Assembly (NCBI GenBank): GCA_003255065.1
Contig: QAOA01006931.1
Span: forward strand, 62,001 to 126,000
DNA from: Cercis canadensis
Taxonomy: Eukaryota; Streptophyta; Magnoliopsida; Fabales; Fabaceae
Length of the DNA: 64,000 bases
Direction of reading: 5' to 3'
The notes under the pieces were generated by a model. The model worked only from the letters and a program-made list of their open reading frames with translations. It was not told where the DNA came from and made no database searches. Position numbers and translations under genes: made by a program. Position 1 is the stretch's first letter, and every line of letters starts with the position of its first letter. Positions 47,378-58,411 of this stretch are shown in pieces.

Positions 47378-48737
47378 TAGGGGTGTAATCGGTTCGGTTC
47401 GGTTTACACCCCAAACCGGCCAAAACCGAGTCAAACAAATTTGGTTCGGTTCGGTTCGTTTTTTGAAAAATTTTCAGCAAAACCGAGTCAAACTGAACTA
47501 GCTCGGTTCGGTCGGTTTTCTCGGTTTCCAGGCTTACGAGGGTCATTGTCTCTAAAGCTGATAAACACTACAGAGTTTCTTGGAAAGGTACCAGAAGATG
47601 ATGGATCAGAAGGAGAAGGAGCACCCATTACGCAAATTTGTAGCTTTTCTAGAGAAAAATCAAAACTTTTACAAGATCAGGAACAATTTGAAGTTTAAAA
47701 CAGTGGAAGCAAATAAATTTAACAAAAATTTAAAGCAAAGAGAATGAACTGACTAACAAGTTCGCGAGAAGAAAAAGGGTGCATCGACCATTTACTTGGC
47801 AACAGGTGGTACTGTGTTTAGCATGAGAGGTCCCAGACTAGCAGCTGCCTCAATCGTCTTCTCTAGCATACGATTTGCATCTTTAACCACATCCTACAAT
47901 GGCTTTGCTGAACTCCCACCATCCAAAACCTTAGAATCCCCCTTTTCTAAACTAACCCTACCCTTCTTACTAACCTTCTTACTCATCAATCTTCTTCTAG
48001 AAATTGCAATTGATTGGGGAATCTAACAATCCACACAAACAGAAAATTCTCTACCCGTACAATAAGACCAAGGAGCATCATTTTTGCACATCAACAAACA
48101 CTTTTTATGTAAAGAATGCTTACATTGGGCACACTGAAAACACTCCTAAGATGTTTCCGAGAAACAATACGAGCAAATTTGAGAAGATTCAACAGAAGAA
48201 AAACATTTCTTACAAAGAAGAACTATACGACATTCACTATACAGGGTCTGGAGTCCATTCTTACGATTGCAAACATCAATTTTGAAACCACAAGCACATT
48301 CGTTCAAATTGGGCAAATCCCTAGTTTTCTTATGTGCCAGAGGATTGGAATGCATAGATTTTCCAATTGAACGGGATTCTTCGGAATCATGAAGCGAGTA
48401 CACGAGCGCCTCTCGAGTTGGGCCTTACCATCAGAATAAGCCGACGCACTGCAGGACTGAGTAGTCGAAGTGAGGGGGGAGGACAGAGGACTGAGGAGTC
48501 GAAGTAAGGGGATAGGGGAGGACTGAGGAGTAGAAGAATGAGACTCATTAATCAAAACGACGACATTGAAGTTATCGGTTCGGTTCGGTTTTATTTCGGT
48601 TTTCATTCAGGTAAACCGAAAACCGAACCAAGGTACTCAGTTTTTCAAAAATACAAATCGAAAACCGGACCATTTCTCTCGGTTTCGGTTCGGTTTGGTC
48701 GGTTTGGTCGGTTTTTCGGTTTTGGCTTACACCCCTA
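47378..48737. mobile_element. hAT element, 1360 bp, carrying a captured Cys-rich plant gene copy
   Basis: The left end is TAGGGGTGTAATCGGTTCGG and the right end is the inverse GGCTTACACCCCTA, with TCGGTTCGGTT motifs repeated inside both ends. Flanks are TTTACACC (47370-47377) and CTTACACC (48738-48745), an 8-bp target duplication with one mismatch. There is no transposase inside. The interior is largely an intronless minus-strand copy of a gene with Cys pairs (47790-48440). A short repeat with ACTGAGGAGTCGAAG units occupies 48460-48540. The layout is that of a transposon that picked up a host gene. Confidence 0.85.
47790..48440 (-). pseudogene. Captured copy of a Cys-rich (putative zinc-binding) plant protein gene
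   Basis: One minus-strand frame of about 215 codons reads from near 48410 to the TAA at 47788-47790. It contains NECACGFKIDVCNRKNG, VLLCKKCFSSVESSQICSYC, ECFQCAQCKHSLHKKC and VCVDC, then a Lys/Arg-rich stretch and a helical tail (DANRMLEKTIEAAASLGP). The CxxC pairs and HxxxC suggest zinc-binding knuckles, PHD/RING-like in spacing. I believe related intact proteins of unknown function exist in eudicots but cannot name one. Three in-frame stops and one upstream frame slip show decay. Absence of introns over this length suggests capture from cDNA or from a single-exon region. Confidence 0.65.
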
Positions 48738-48740
48738 CTT

Positions 48741-48893
48741 ACACCCTAAATCTTAAACCTACCTCTAAACCCTAAACCATAAAATCTAACCCCTAAACCT
48801 TAATCCTTAAACTATAATCCTATAACCTAACCCCTAAATCTTAAACTCTAACCCTAACGCTTTAACCTTGAACTCTAAACCCTAAATATTAAA
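48741..48893. repeat. Short degenerate telomere-like (CCCTAAA)n block
   Basis: About 20 AACCCTAAA/AACCTTAAA units run directly from the right end of the hAT. They have the same orientation as the larger block at 18683-19320. Confidence 0.8.
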
Positions 48894-49130
48894 AAAATAA
48901 AATATCATTTGTAGGAATTAATAGTGCTAATTGGTGTAATTTAGACATTAAACCTTCAAATGTCTTTGTGAGTTGATAAAAATAAATGCTCAAGTAATGT
49001 AAATTAACAGTTTATTCATTTACATGTAACCTTAAATACAAATATATATTAAGAAGCATAATATAAAAAATATATCATAAAAATATCTACACAAAAGCCT
49101 TTAGTCATATCCACCATGTTCGAGATAGCC

Positions 49131-52098
49131 TCATGTCCCACATTTCCTTGCCTGTATCTTACGTTGAGGATGTCCAATGGGGTTGCCCAACTGCTCATCA
49201 TGAATCTCCTCTGGGATGCAGAAGTCATCCAAGTATGTTGAGAAGTCTAGCCTATTACCACCATTGTCTATATAATCAACATGAGTATCTGACTTTGGGG
49301 TCGTCATAGAATTGGCCAACATATCTGAAAATGGTCCATACAACGACCCTACTCCTAAGTCGAAGTCGTCACAAGTCCTAATGGGGGGGATTGTCATGAA
49401 CACCAAATATTTTATATGAGGGTGAAATAACTCCTACTGCCAGTTCCACGGTTGCCAATTCATGTGCCACCATGTCCATGGTTGCCAGTTCTTGAGCGAC
49501 GTGTGTCGGCTGTTGCATAGGTGCTGGGGAACTGGCCCCGTTGTCACAGGGCTGGGAAGGCCATCTAGACGAAGAATATGACACTAACCTCCAATGTGAC
49601 GAGCCTGCTCCATTTGCACCGAGGCCTCCACTTGCACTGGGACTTGGTGCCATAGGCACCCCGATGGTCGGTGCCATAGGTGTCCACCCATGATGTAGGC
49701 TCCATACTCCGATGGAACTAACCCCTGCCAGGTATACACTTGCGTCAACTCACCTTGAAAGGCTCTCCACTTCTTTTGGGTTAGCTGACGTCAGGAAGAT
49801 TGCCCCTAGAATGGTAGAGGCTATTAGAATAGTAAAGGCAGATGAGATAGTCAAGGCTCTTATTGCAGTGGTCGCTCATGTTAGAATGGTAAAGGCAGGT
49901 AGGATCATCGAGGATGGTGCTGCGGGGATGGATGATGTTGGAATGGAAGCGCTTGCTTTGAAATAATGAACACATGTGAATATTTTATTATAAAATATTC
50001 ATAAAACATGTGTAATTAAATTACAACTTAAATTAGATAAAACCATTACCTGATACTCTGAGAGCATTCTCTAGACTTATCCACCTATGAATGATACACC
50101 AATACCAAACTATGTAGTCAGGCATAGTAGGGATATTCGACAACTCCACATGTTAACATAGATTGATACGGCTATCCCATGCCTCGATGTACTGATGGTG
50201 GAATTGTTCCCAATTCGGCAATTGTTTCTCCCTTATGTTTATTGTGTGCATGTTGCTATTATAAATTCTAAGGGATGTATTGTTGCCCCCTAAATTGCTA
50301 AACTACTCGATCTGAGTGACTCCACAATGAAAAAACATATGAGGGGAACCCGAGCAATACAAATCGCTACGTCGACAACACGGTAATCTGGCAACTGAGC
50401 TAGCACCTTATCGGTGCACGATCAATGTATAATCTGATAATATTAAATCACAAGATAGTCAAATATTTATACTTAATATAGTATAATAAATTGCAATTCT
50501 CATTATTAGTAACAAGTAAATATCACCTCATCCTTTCTAAGTCTATCAAGTGCATTTTGGTACCCCTTGAAATTGTGATACAGGATGTCTCTACAAACCA
50601 AGTCCACGTACCACCAACAATGTGAACCATACTCAGTAAATATTAATCACAATACACAATTCACATATGTAAAAATATTAAGCATTAGAAACATATAAAA
50701 TAATGATATTGTAATCATATAAACTTACCGCATGCCAAGTAACCCATTTAGGTTGCAGTTTCTAACTCATGTTGGAGCTATGGTGAGAAACCTCTCTTAA
50801 GCCCATACTATCAACAATGTTAAACAACCAACAATTTTTTTTGCTCCCTTTATGCAACCAATGCATAGTTTTTTGTATAAGCAAGCAAGAACTGCATATC
50901 CCTAACTAAACTGCCTGACGTGATGCATGTTAGACAATAATTTCAGGTACATGACATCTTACTATGGTTAGGGATCAACCACCCACTAATCAACCTCATA
51001 ATATATGCCATGGCGTATTGTTGCACAACCTCATTTGTTGCATCAACAAGACAATGACTGAACTCACTTACAAGCCAGCTAAGCAGCACCCTCGAACTGT
51101 ACATCGCGTAATCGAGAACACTACGCCAAGCAATTGATGACATAGTGTTTATGGGCTATAGTGTGTGCACTCAGGCATAGTTTCTCCATCAATTGGTAGC
51201 TCCAACAACACTTCTACATCCTCCAACGTAATTGTGCATTTTCCAACAAGCATATGGAATGTTTGTTTCTAGCCTCCATCACTTGACCAGTGCTTGGACC
51301 AAAGACACATCCAGGCGAATGGAATGCACTTCTACGACACCTCCAAACCCAGCCATGTGCACATAATGCAACACTCTCTCGTTATCTGTTTTGTGTCATA
51401 AATAAATATCATCATGATAAAGAGCATAAATAAATTTTGTTATAGTTTAAATATCATAACCATATTAACTATAATTAAAAAATTATTCTAAAGTCTACTC
51501 TTACTAAAACAAGTGATAATAATATCAACTACAAAAATAAATATTTTTTTATGCTTTATTAACTTTATTGCATGAAAAACATAACTAATATACATTATGA
51601 TATAAACATCCCCATGATATTAACTATAGCTAAAAGATTATTTCTAATATTAATCTAACTTAAATATAAACATAAATTATTTCTAAATATTTCACCTGAA
51701 ATTTTATTGCGTGAAAAATATAGTTAACATATATTATGATCCAACCGCCTGAGTGGGGGAGGGGGACCCTTTCAATGATCTTGAAAATTTCTACTACTAA
51801 TCTAACTTAAATATGAACATATATTATTTTTAAATATTTCACTTCAAATTTTATTACATAAAAAATATAACTAAGACATTATGATATAAACATTCTCATG
51901 ATATTAACTTTAGCTGAAAAATTATTTTTAACACTAATATAACTTAATACTTACATTATAATGTATGAAATATCATATTGATTAAGTTTGACGTGAAAAA
52001 CTAACTCGTCCCTCCCTTACTGCATTTGAAATATGTGTGTTTTGTTTCGTCAACACTGAAATATCTACTGGACCATGGTATACAACTTGATGTGCCAT
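49131..52098 (-). pseudogene. MAIN-like plant mobile domain (PMD) gene, decayed
   Basis: Plant MAIN/MAIL proteins carry a PMD and act in nuclear silencing and genome integrity; PMD copies are also common in transposons. The start near 52098 (MAHQVVYHGPVDISVLT) matches the MAIN-like N-terminus (GPVD.SVL). After a long AT-rich intron-like gap (51390-52010), 51150-51380 has MAGFGGVVEVHSIRLDVSLV; 50943-51143 has EVVQQYAMAYIMRLISGWL; 50520-50630 has YQNALDRLRKDE; 50080-50460 has LAQLPDYRVVDV and NWEQFHHQYIEAWDSR. These follow PMD order. A low-complexity C-terminal region (49131-49680) ends with QRKIQARKCGT. Frames shift and stops occur in at least half of the pieces, so it is a pseudogene. It converges on the MULE remnant at 45836-46690. 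Confidence 0.7.
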
Positions 52099-52848
52099 AA
52101 TAATAGGAAGAACAAGAGGCAAAAGAAAAAAAAAAGAGTGAACCGAGGGAGAAGATGAATTGCAGGATGAAGAAAATGAAGAAGACACTCGGTGTTGGAG
52201 AGGAGAGCACGAATGAGAGAATGTTGAAATGAGAGGAGAGAAGAAGATGAAAAAAATGAGAAGAGAGATGAACGTTGGTGGCTTGTTGGAAAGGTGAAAG
52301 AGGAAATCATTCAGGGGATCCGTCATGCTTCGGTCTTGTCATTGGAAAAGGAAGGAATCTCACTGAAAAAGGAAGGAATCATTGACTTGGGTGACACAAT
52401 TGTGGAATGACATCACCTTCAAGGTGCCGCAATTGCCCCAACTGCGTCACCTTTAAGCCCCATTTTCCTTATCTCTCTTCCTTTGGCAGAACAAAAAGTG
52501 ATAAAAAAAAAATAAAACTACCGTAGCTATGGAAATAGTTTTAAATCTACTGGATTAGTGGAAATAAGATTCAAAATTGCATTATTTAAGTCTTTCATCC
52601 TCGATCCATACGTTGTACAAAAATAAAGAAAAAAAAATGATAAGTTGCTAACAACAAAATAGCATAAGTGAGTAGGTATACAAGATCGGTAACTCCTTTC
52701 ATATGAGTGGGTGAGATTAAACAACCTAGAAATTTTTTTTTTTATAATGTAGAAAATAATGCTATGTTTGGATGGAGTAGAAAATTTAGTGAAAGAAAAT
52801 AAGAAGAGAGAAAAAGGAAAGGATAGAAAATAAAGAGAATACTTTTTC
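52099..52848. other. Upstream DNA of the MAIN-like pseudogene
   Basis: Purine-rich DNA at 52120-52300 (pyrimidine-rich on the minus strand, like a leader), then AT-rich DNA. From about 52750 a CTATGTTTGGATGG phrase resembles the terminus of a small DNA transposon. No gene seen. Confidence 0.45.
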
Positions 52849-54275
52849 CAGTGTTTTTAAAATCGAACTAGGGGTTAAACCATTTTACTCCTTGGAGACC
52901 GGTTGGATTGATGGGCAAATTAAACTTGTTTAAATATTTATATAAATAAAAATAACCATAAAAACCAAAAATCAACATAGAATATTGATGATAAATAACC
53001 AAAAATGACTAAAAAGCAAAGAAAAAATATAAAAATATACTTAAACCAATTTACAAAGAGATAAACATACAACACAATCATAAATTATACTCAAACATAA
53101 GTCTTAAACTTAAAATTCAAACATAGTCAATAAATCATCACCCATAACCATAATCTCAAACTCAAAGTCTCAAAACCAAATACACAATCTCAAACACAGT
53201 CACTTAAATCAATCTCATGGTCACTTTCATAACTATTATCTTCTAGACAAATTGAATCTAAGTCAATCTCACCACCAAGTTTTGATCATCCTCCATTAGC
53301 TCTTTTTCAATGTCTCATTCCTTTTGAGTTATAGCTTCTATTGGAATTGCTTTATCATTATAAAGCATATTCTCTAACTCATTATAATAAAAAAATTAGA
53401 GAATCATCTTCTTCTATGACCCAACACACATTGTTGTCTATGCTATCATAATCAATAGGATCAAAGAAAGTCTTATTGTTATATGCCATATAATTCAAGA
53501 AAAAGATAGAATGGATACATAATCATTTGAACAAAAAACTTTAGCAAAAAAATAAAACTAAATTAAGAATTAGATAGAATACCTATTAATGAAAAGATCA
53601 TTTAATCTTTGATGCTCCAACCTATTACTTTTTTGGGAGTGTATTTTTTCAAAAACACTTCAATTTCTTTCATAACTCGAAGAAAATGTGGTTTGGCTCA
53701 AGAGTTGAATAGCCAATTTTTGGATAGTTGAAACACTATATCCAAAATACTTCCACCATCCATATGTAAAGAAATATATAAAATTATTAGAAAAATCAAA
53801 AACATATAATCAAAGAAAAATGTCACCAAGTTAGTATTAAAGTCTTACTAGGTTTGATAGATTTGGAAGATTCAAGAGCATATGACTGAGAAAAGCTATC
53901 TAATCTCTTATCATACAATTCACATTCATTCAAGTGGTAGGCAGCTGCATGCACCATTTGACAGAGTTGTCTATCCCACCTATCATTGATAATTTTTGTC
54001 TAGATCTTGTACAAAGGCTTCCTATTCATGAACATATTCTTGATAGCTTTTTTTGCCCTATACATGTCATCATACACATAGCTAGGTGAAGGCTTCTCAT
54101 CACCATCAACAATTCTTAGCAAGTGAATAAGTGGTGCCACAACTTTTAAAACAAGCTCACAGGAATTCCAAAATTTTGCATCTAAAATAACTTCTATAAT
54201 ATCATTTGCCTTTTTATCTTTGTAGTATCTAGACTCTATAAAAGTCTTACTGTTAGCCTTAAGCTTAAGTGTGAT
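52849..54275 (-). pseudogene. hAT transposase remnant (DUF659-type relative) with one terminus
   Basis: CAGTGTTTTTAAAATCGAAC at 52849 is a typical hAT terminus. On the minus strand, 53800-54250 encodes TFIESRYYKDKKANDIIE, VLKVVAPLIHLLRIVDGDEK, VYDDMYRAKKAIKN and AAAYHLNECELYD, and 53580-53760 encodes WWKYFGYSVSTIQKLAIQLL followed by the SSSYERN...FEKIHSQKSNRL motif of the C-terminal dimerisation region. At least three stops or shifts occur. No opposite terminus was found, so the other end is truncated. Confidence 0.75.
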
Positions 54276-55585
54276 ACTAAGCTTAGGTGCAATAAGTTTT
54301 GATGATGCCAGAGGATAATTAACATGAGATAAGTTTTGATGATGCTAAATGAAATACATGAAAATATGATTCATTGATTTGGACTTACTATATCTATTGC
54401 AAGCATTACAACTTCATTGTAGGAAAGTCCAAAGAAGAGGAATGAGCACATTAAGAAAACGAAAGATTAAATGATGATGCTCAAGGTTGAAGAACTTCAT
54501 TATACATCATGGAACATTAAAAGCAGCTTAAAACTTGTACTATCCCATCATTGGAACATTCAAAGCAACAAAGTTCTGAAAAGGCCTCCCCACTTTCAAC
54601 AAAATCAACCCCATAGAGTAATGCTGGTGTAGTTTCTTCATCACATAATATAGTTTCATTGGAGCAAAACTTTTCATCTGAAGAAATGGAGCTTGCGTAA
54701 ATGAATTTTTCCATCCTTTTTTAAGACAAGACTCATGTCAAAGAAGTTCAAGTACAAGAGCACAAATTATTGCAAACACACTAGAGAGGAAGATTTCAAA
54801 TGGTCAATCTAAGGTAATACAAATTTAATTGTGGTCTACTTACTTCTTTGAAACTCAATGGAAATGAAGTCAATCATTTTTACATGTTTTACTAATGGAT
54901 AAAATTAAAATACAGCAAAGGATAATAAGAAAACTATTTGGAAGTGGAGGCAATCAATCAAGCACATCTATAGAGATTACAAACCCAATTTTGGAAAGAT
55001 GGACAACTTTGGATACCCTCAAACCTATGAACACCAAAAAAGTGCAAATAATCCATTGGTTGATTTGCCCAGGGTAAAGCATTATAACTTTTTAAATATG
55101 TTCTATTCAACATTAACCAATAAAATCTAACATAATTAAACATGCTTCCTTTGAGAGTTGACATTGAAATTTTCATTTCCTTTTCTGCTAACAAGGACTC
55201 CATTTGCTGTTTGAACCATCTCTAACTACGCACTTATCCGAAAAAGAGCTTGCACTTGCTACATATATTTTCGAATCATCAAAGAGCAAAATGTGCACAA
55301 ATCTCTTAAACATATTGTTAACATTCTTTATATTGTGTTCCCATGTGTATAATAAGAACTATAGGTACTTATTTAAGACATTAAGCATTTTTTTCCCCAT
55401 TTCATAGATAGATATTGATCCAGACTACCAAATTATAGCTAACAAGAGGATAATTACTTTGCCTATGCTTTGAAAATAGTATAATTAGTGAGATGCAATG
55501 TTATTGTTCTTATTGGTCACTATAAGCTACATGCATGTAACATTGTAACTTATTCATTTTTAACTTAAATACTTTATATGTAATA
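54276..55585. other. AT-rich DNA with a possible upstream exon of the Ulp1-like gene
   Basis: The plus-strand open stretch 54895-55077 (KIQQRIIRKLFGSGGNQ, then ILERWTTLDTLKPM) and the patch near 55150-55270 have coding character. They may be 5' exons of the protease-like gene to the right, but I recognise no family. The minus-strand open stretch 54517-54714 has no recognisable feature. Confidence 0.35.
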
Positions 55586-55589
55586 GGTG

Positions 55590-58169
55590 ATCACTGCTTG
55601 GGCAATGCTCTTAACCTATAATGAAAAGGTAACATATAAAAATCAGGAGGGGTGGTACATGCCACCTTGCTTCTCGGTAATTCTCTACAACATATCTTAT
55701 TTGCAAACTTTTTGAACATGTTAGACTTATTTGAAATTATTTTACTTGCAGAAATTAATACTTGATAGGCATGGGAAAGTGCAAGAAGCCATTGATTGGT
55801 ACTTTATTAGATTCATGGGAATTTGGTAGACTACTCCTAAGGTATCCTAAAGAACACATATCATACAATGAAATAGCAATGGAAAAGCATCTCCCATACC
55901 TAATCTAATGGTCCTTGTCACTTCATGACTTGTTCAAATGTTGTTTACCAACTCTTGCTTTTGTGGAAACTTTTTATTTCAATCAAAGATGGCCCAACCC
56001 ATTGGTATTTAATGTGGTTGATAAATTTGCAAGAAAATGTTGATATGTTAAACTCACAATCAGACAAAGGAAAGAAGACAATAAGGGAGAGCATAATGAG
56101 GAAAGTGTTTAGATTAGCTACATAACCATTAATCTACAATATAAGTTCCATGTCAAATTTCTTTTATTCATATATACCTTAACTACTATTGACTTGATTA
56201 TTTTTAGGCCAAATTTATGGACGAAACGTTGGAAGGTCCAAGGTTTTATGATGATAATCTCTATCCAAGATCAAAGATTGCAACTTATGATATTGAAATG
56301 CCACTAGATGTTCCTAAAGATAATTTAGATAGGTTGCCCCTATATTCTTACTAAACTCCAAACTATAACTTGCACTAGAGTTGGGAAACGGGCCGGTCTA
56401 ACCTGTTTTGGCCTAGCCTGGTCGGGTTGTGGGTTAAAACAGGTTGGACCATTCTAGCCCATTTTCAAATGGGCCGGCATAATGCCAACCCAGTCCAACC
56501 CTCCTCGGGCTACGGGCTAGCCCTTTAATCTTAAGTTCCAGAGCTTCTCTGTGGTTAGAAGCATCTCTTGACATTCTTAGGTGTTTAGGCACAACAACAG
56601 TTCCACTCTCATCAAGACAAGCATTATGGACGAAGTTGAGAACCGTTTCCTACCGTGAATTGTTCATCTTAAGATCACCATAAGATGAAAATATGGACTA
56701 CATAACAGAACTGCAAAACTTCTCTTGAAAGAAAAGAAAAAAATATCATCATAAAAAAGAAACCACTAAGAAAGGATTAACCATAGTTTTTTAAATCCTT
56801 AGAAAATAATAGACAGTTAAGAGTTGTTTTAGCAAGGAAAATAAGGATGGGAATTTAATGCTTGTCTCAGAATTACAGGAGAATGGTTATACATGCACAT
56901 TATAGGAACAAGCAAAGTGGAAATTTTCAATTCAATACTAGAGGTTTAGAAGCATCGAGCCAATGGTACATATGTTCATTACGAAACCATGTCAATTGTC
57001 TTTTTGCAAAATTCCTGCATACCAGAACTAAAACTAGTAAGTTCAACCAATAGGAGCATCTCATTCTATGTTTGGGTAAAAGGGAAGTGGTAATCAATAG
57101 TTCACCCAACATCAATAGTTTTCCCAACATCAACAGAAATTCCAAGTTCTAACATCAACAAAATCAACCCAAAAAGTTTCCAATAAAATCAACAATAAAT
57201 TAGGAAGAAATTAAAAGGAGCAAGAGAGTAAGAGACATAGACTTTCAATAAGAGAAGTGAGAAGCTAGCTAGCAGGGTGGGGCATGGCTTGGTGGCTAGG
57301 AGTGACGACGAGTCCTGGGCAGTTATGTGAGGCGATATAACAAGTAGCAGTGACATTGTGATCCTTGAGTCGTCTAGCTTTTGGCTCTGCCATGGCCTCT
57401 TTGCCCTTACCTCTCACTTCACTGCTGCTATCTCCCTCTGTCATAGTGAATTCGGCCATAGGCAGTTGTTAGTGCGAGAGAGAGGTTCAATTTTCATGTG
57501 TTTTGAAAGATTAGGCCTTTAGGAATTTCATCTGAAATTCCTAAATGGGAATTTTTTTTTTAAAAAAAAGCAATTCAGGCCAACCAGACCAAATTGACCC
57601 GGTTTTATTCGGGCTACTAATTTCAAAACCCAGCCCTCCATTCTATTAGGCTAAAACAGGCTGGCCCACCGGGGTCAGCCCATTTTCCCAACTCTAAATT
57701 GCACCATATGAAAATTTATAATATTAAAATTTATTTATTGACCACTACATATATCCAAATATAAATCCAATTGGTAGAAAAAATTCACTTGCAATTGCTT
57801 TTTCTATTTTTTAGTGTTGATGGTGGCATTTGGGTTGCTGAATGGATGGCCTTATCTAACATTCATCATTCATATTGCCTTGTTGTAAGATACTCAATGG
57901 AGCTTCATTCCATCTTAAATTTTCATTACAAAATGATGCTTGATTGTAATAAGTAAATGACCATTGTATTGGTATAAACTCTATGATATAAAAGTATTGT
58001 TAACACTTTTTTAATTTTATAACATGCTCTTGATTTTGCAAGAATGAAATTAGCATTGGATTTGGTTCAAAATAAGTACAACTTATTGCATAGTCACATT
58101 ACTGAAAAAGCAAAGATTGAGCTTCACCAACATATTCGGCAAACCTTTGGACTACATATTGTCCCCTGA
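55590..58169 (+). pseudogene. Ulp1-like (C48) cysteine protease gene of transposon type, inactive
   Basis: Ulp1-type proteases cut SUMO precursors, and copies are often carried by plant MULE and CACTA transposons. Exon-like pieces in order are VITAWAMLLTYNEKV and GWYMPPCFS (55590-55675), KLILDRHGKVQEAIDWYF (55750-55830), DGPTHWYL (55925-56123, containing the active-site His), AKFMDETLEGPRFYDD (56209-56333) and, beyond a nested hAT, VDGGIWVAEWM (57812-57960) and RMKLALDLVQNKYNL (58039-58169, ending in TGA). The active-site Cys expected in DCGIWV reads Gly, and the Asp normally a few residues after HWYL reads Asn. It is therefore catalytically dead as well as interrupted. No transposase of the same element is visible. 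Confidence 0.7.
56376..57696. mobile_element. Non-autonomous hAT, 1321 bp, relative of the 31918-40318 element
   Basis: The left end is TAGAGTTGGGAAACGGGCC and the right end is the inverse GCCCATTTTCCCAACTCTA. Flanks ACTTGCAC (56368-56375) and AATTGCAC (57697-57704) form an 8-bp target duplication with one mismatch. Subterminal and A/C-rich interior sequences resemble those at 39290-40318, so it is probably a deletion derivative of the same family. A short minus-strand frame at 57265-57459 may be a remnant of its 5' region. It splits the Ulp1-like gene. Confidence 0.88.
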
Positions 58170-58411
58170 TGTGGAGAAAATATCCCAAGGAACTTTGTGG
58201 AGCACCATTTTGGTTATATAGACATTTCCTATAAGTGTGTTTAAGAATATTAACATTTATTCCACTTCATCAACCTTTGGGCAATTGGTACTTTGTCTAC
58301 ATAATTATTAGCATAGTAATTAAAACAGTTTTCAGTTACAAAACCATACACTACTTTTCTAAGATGTAGGCAACTTGGACCAATATCACTTACTACTTTG
58401 TCAACAAGGGG

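Noticed and set aside
51982-52326. 114-codon minus-strand open frame as a whole protein
   Set aside because: The first part is low-complexity Ser/Phe translation of a pyrimidine-rich leader. Only the stretch from the ATG at 52098 resembles MAIN-like proteins.
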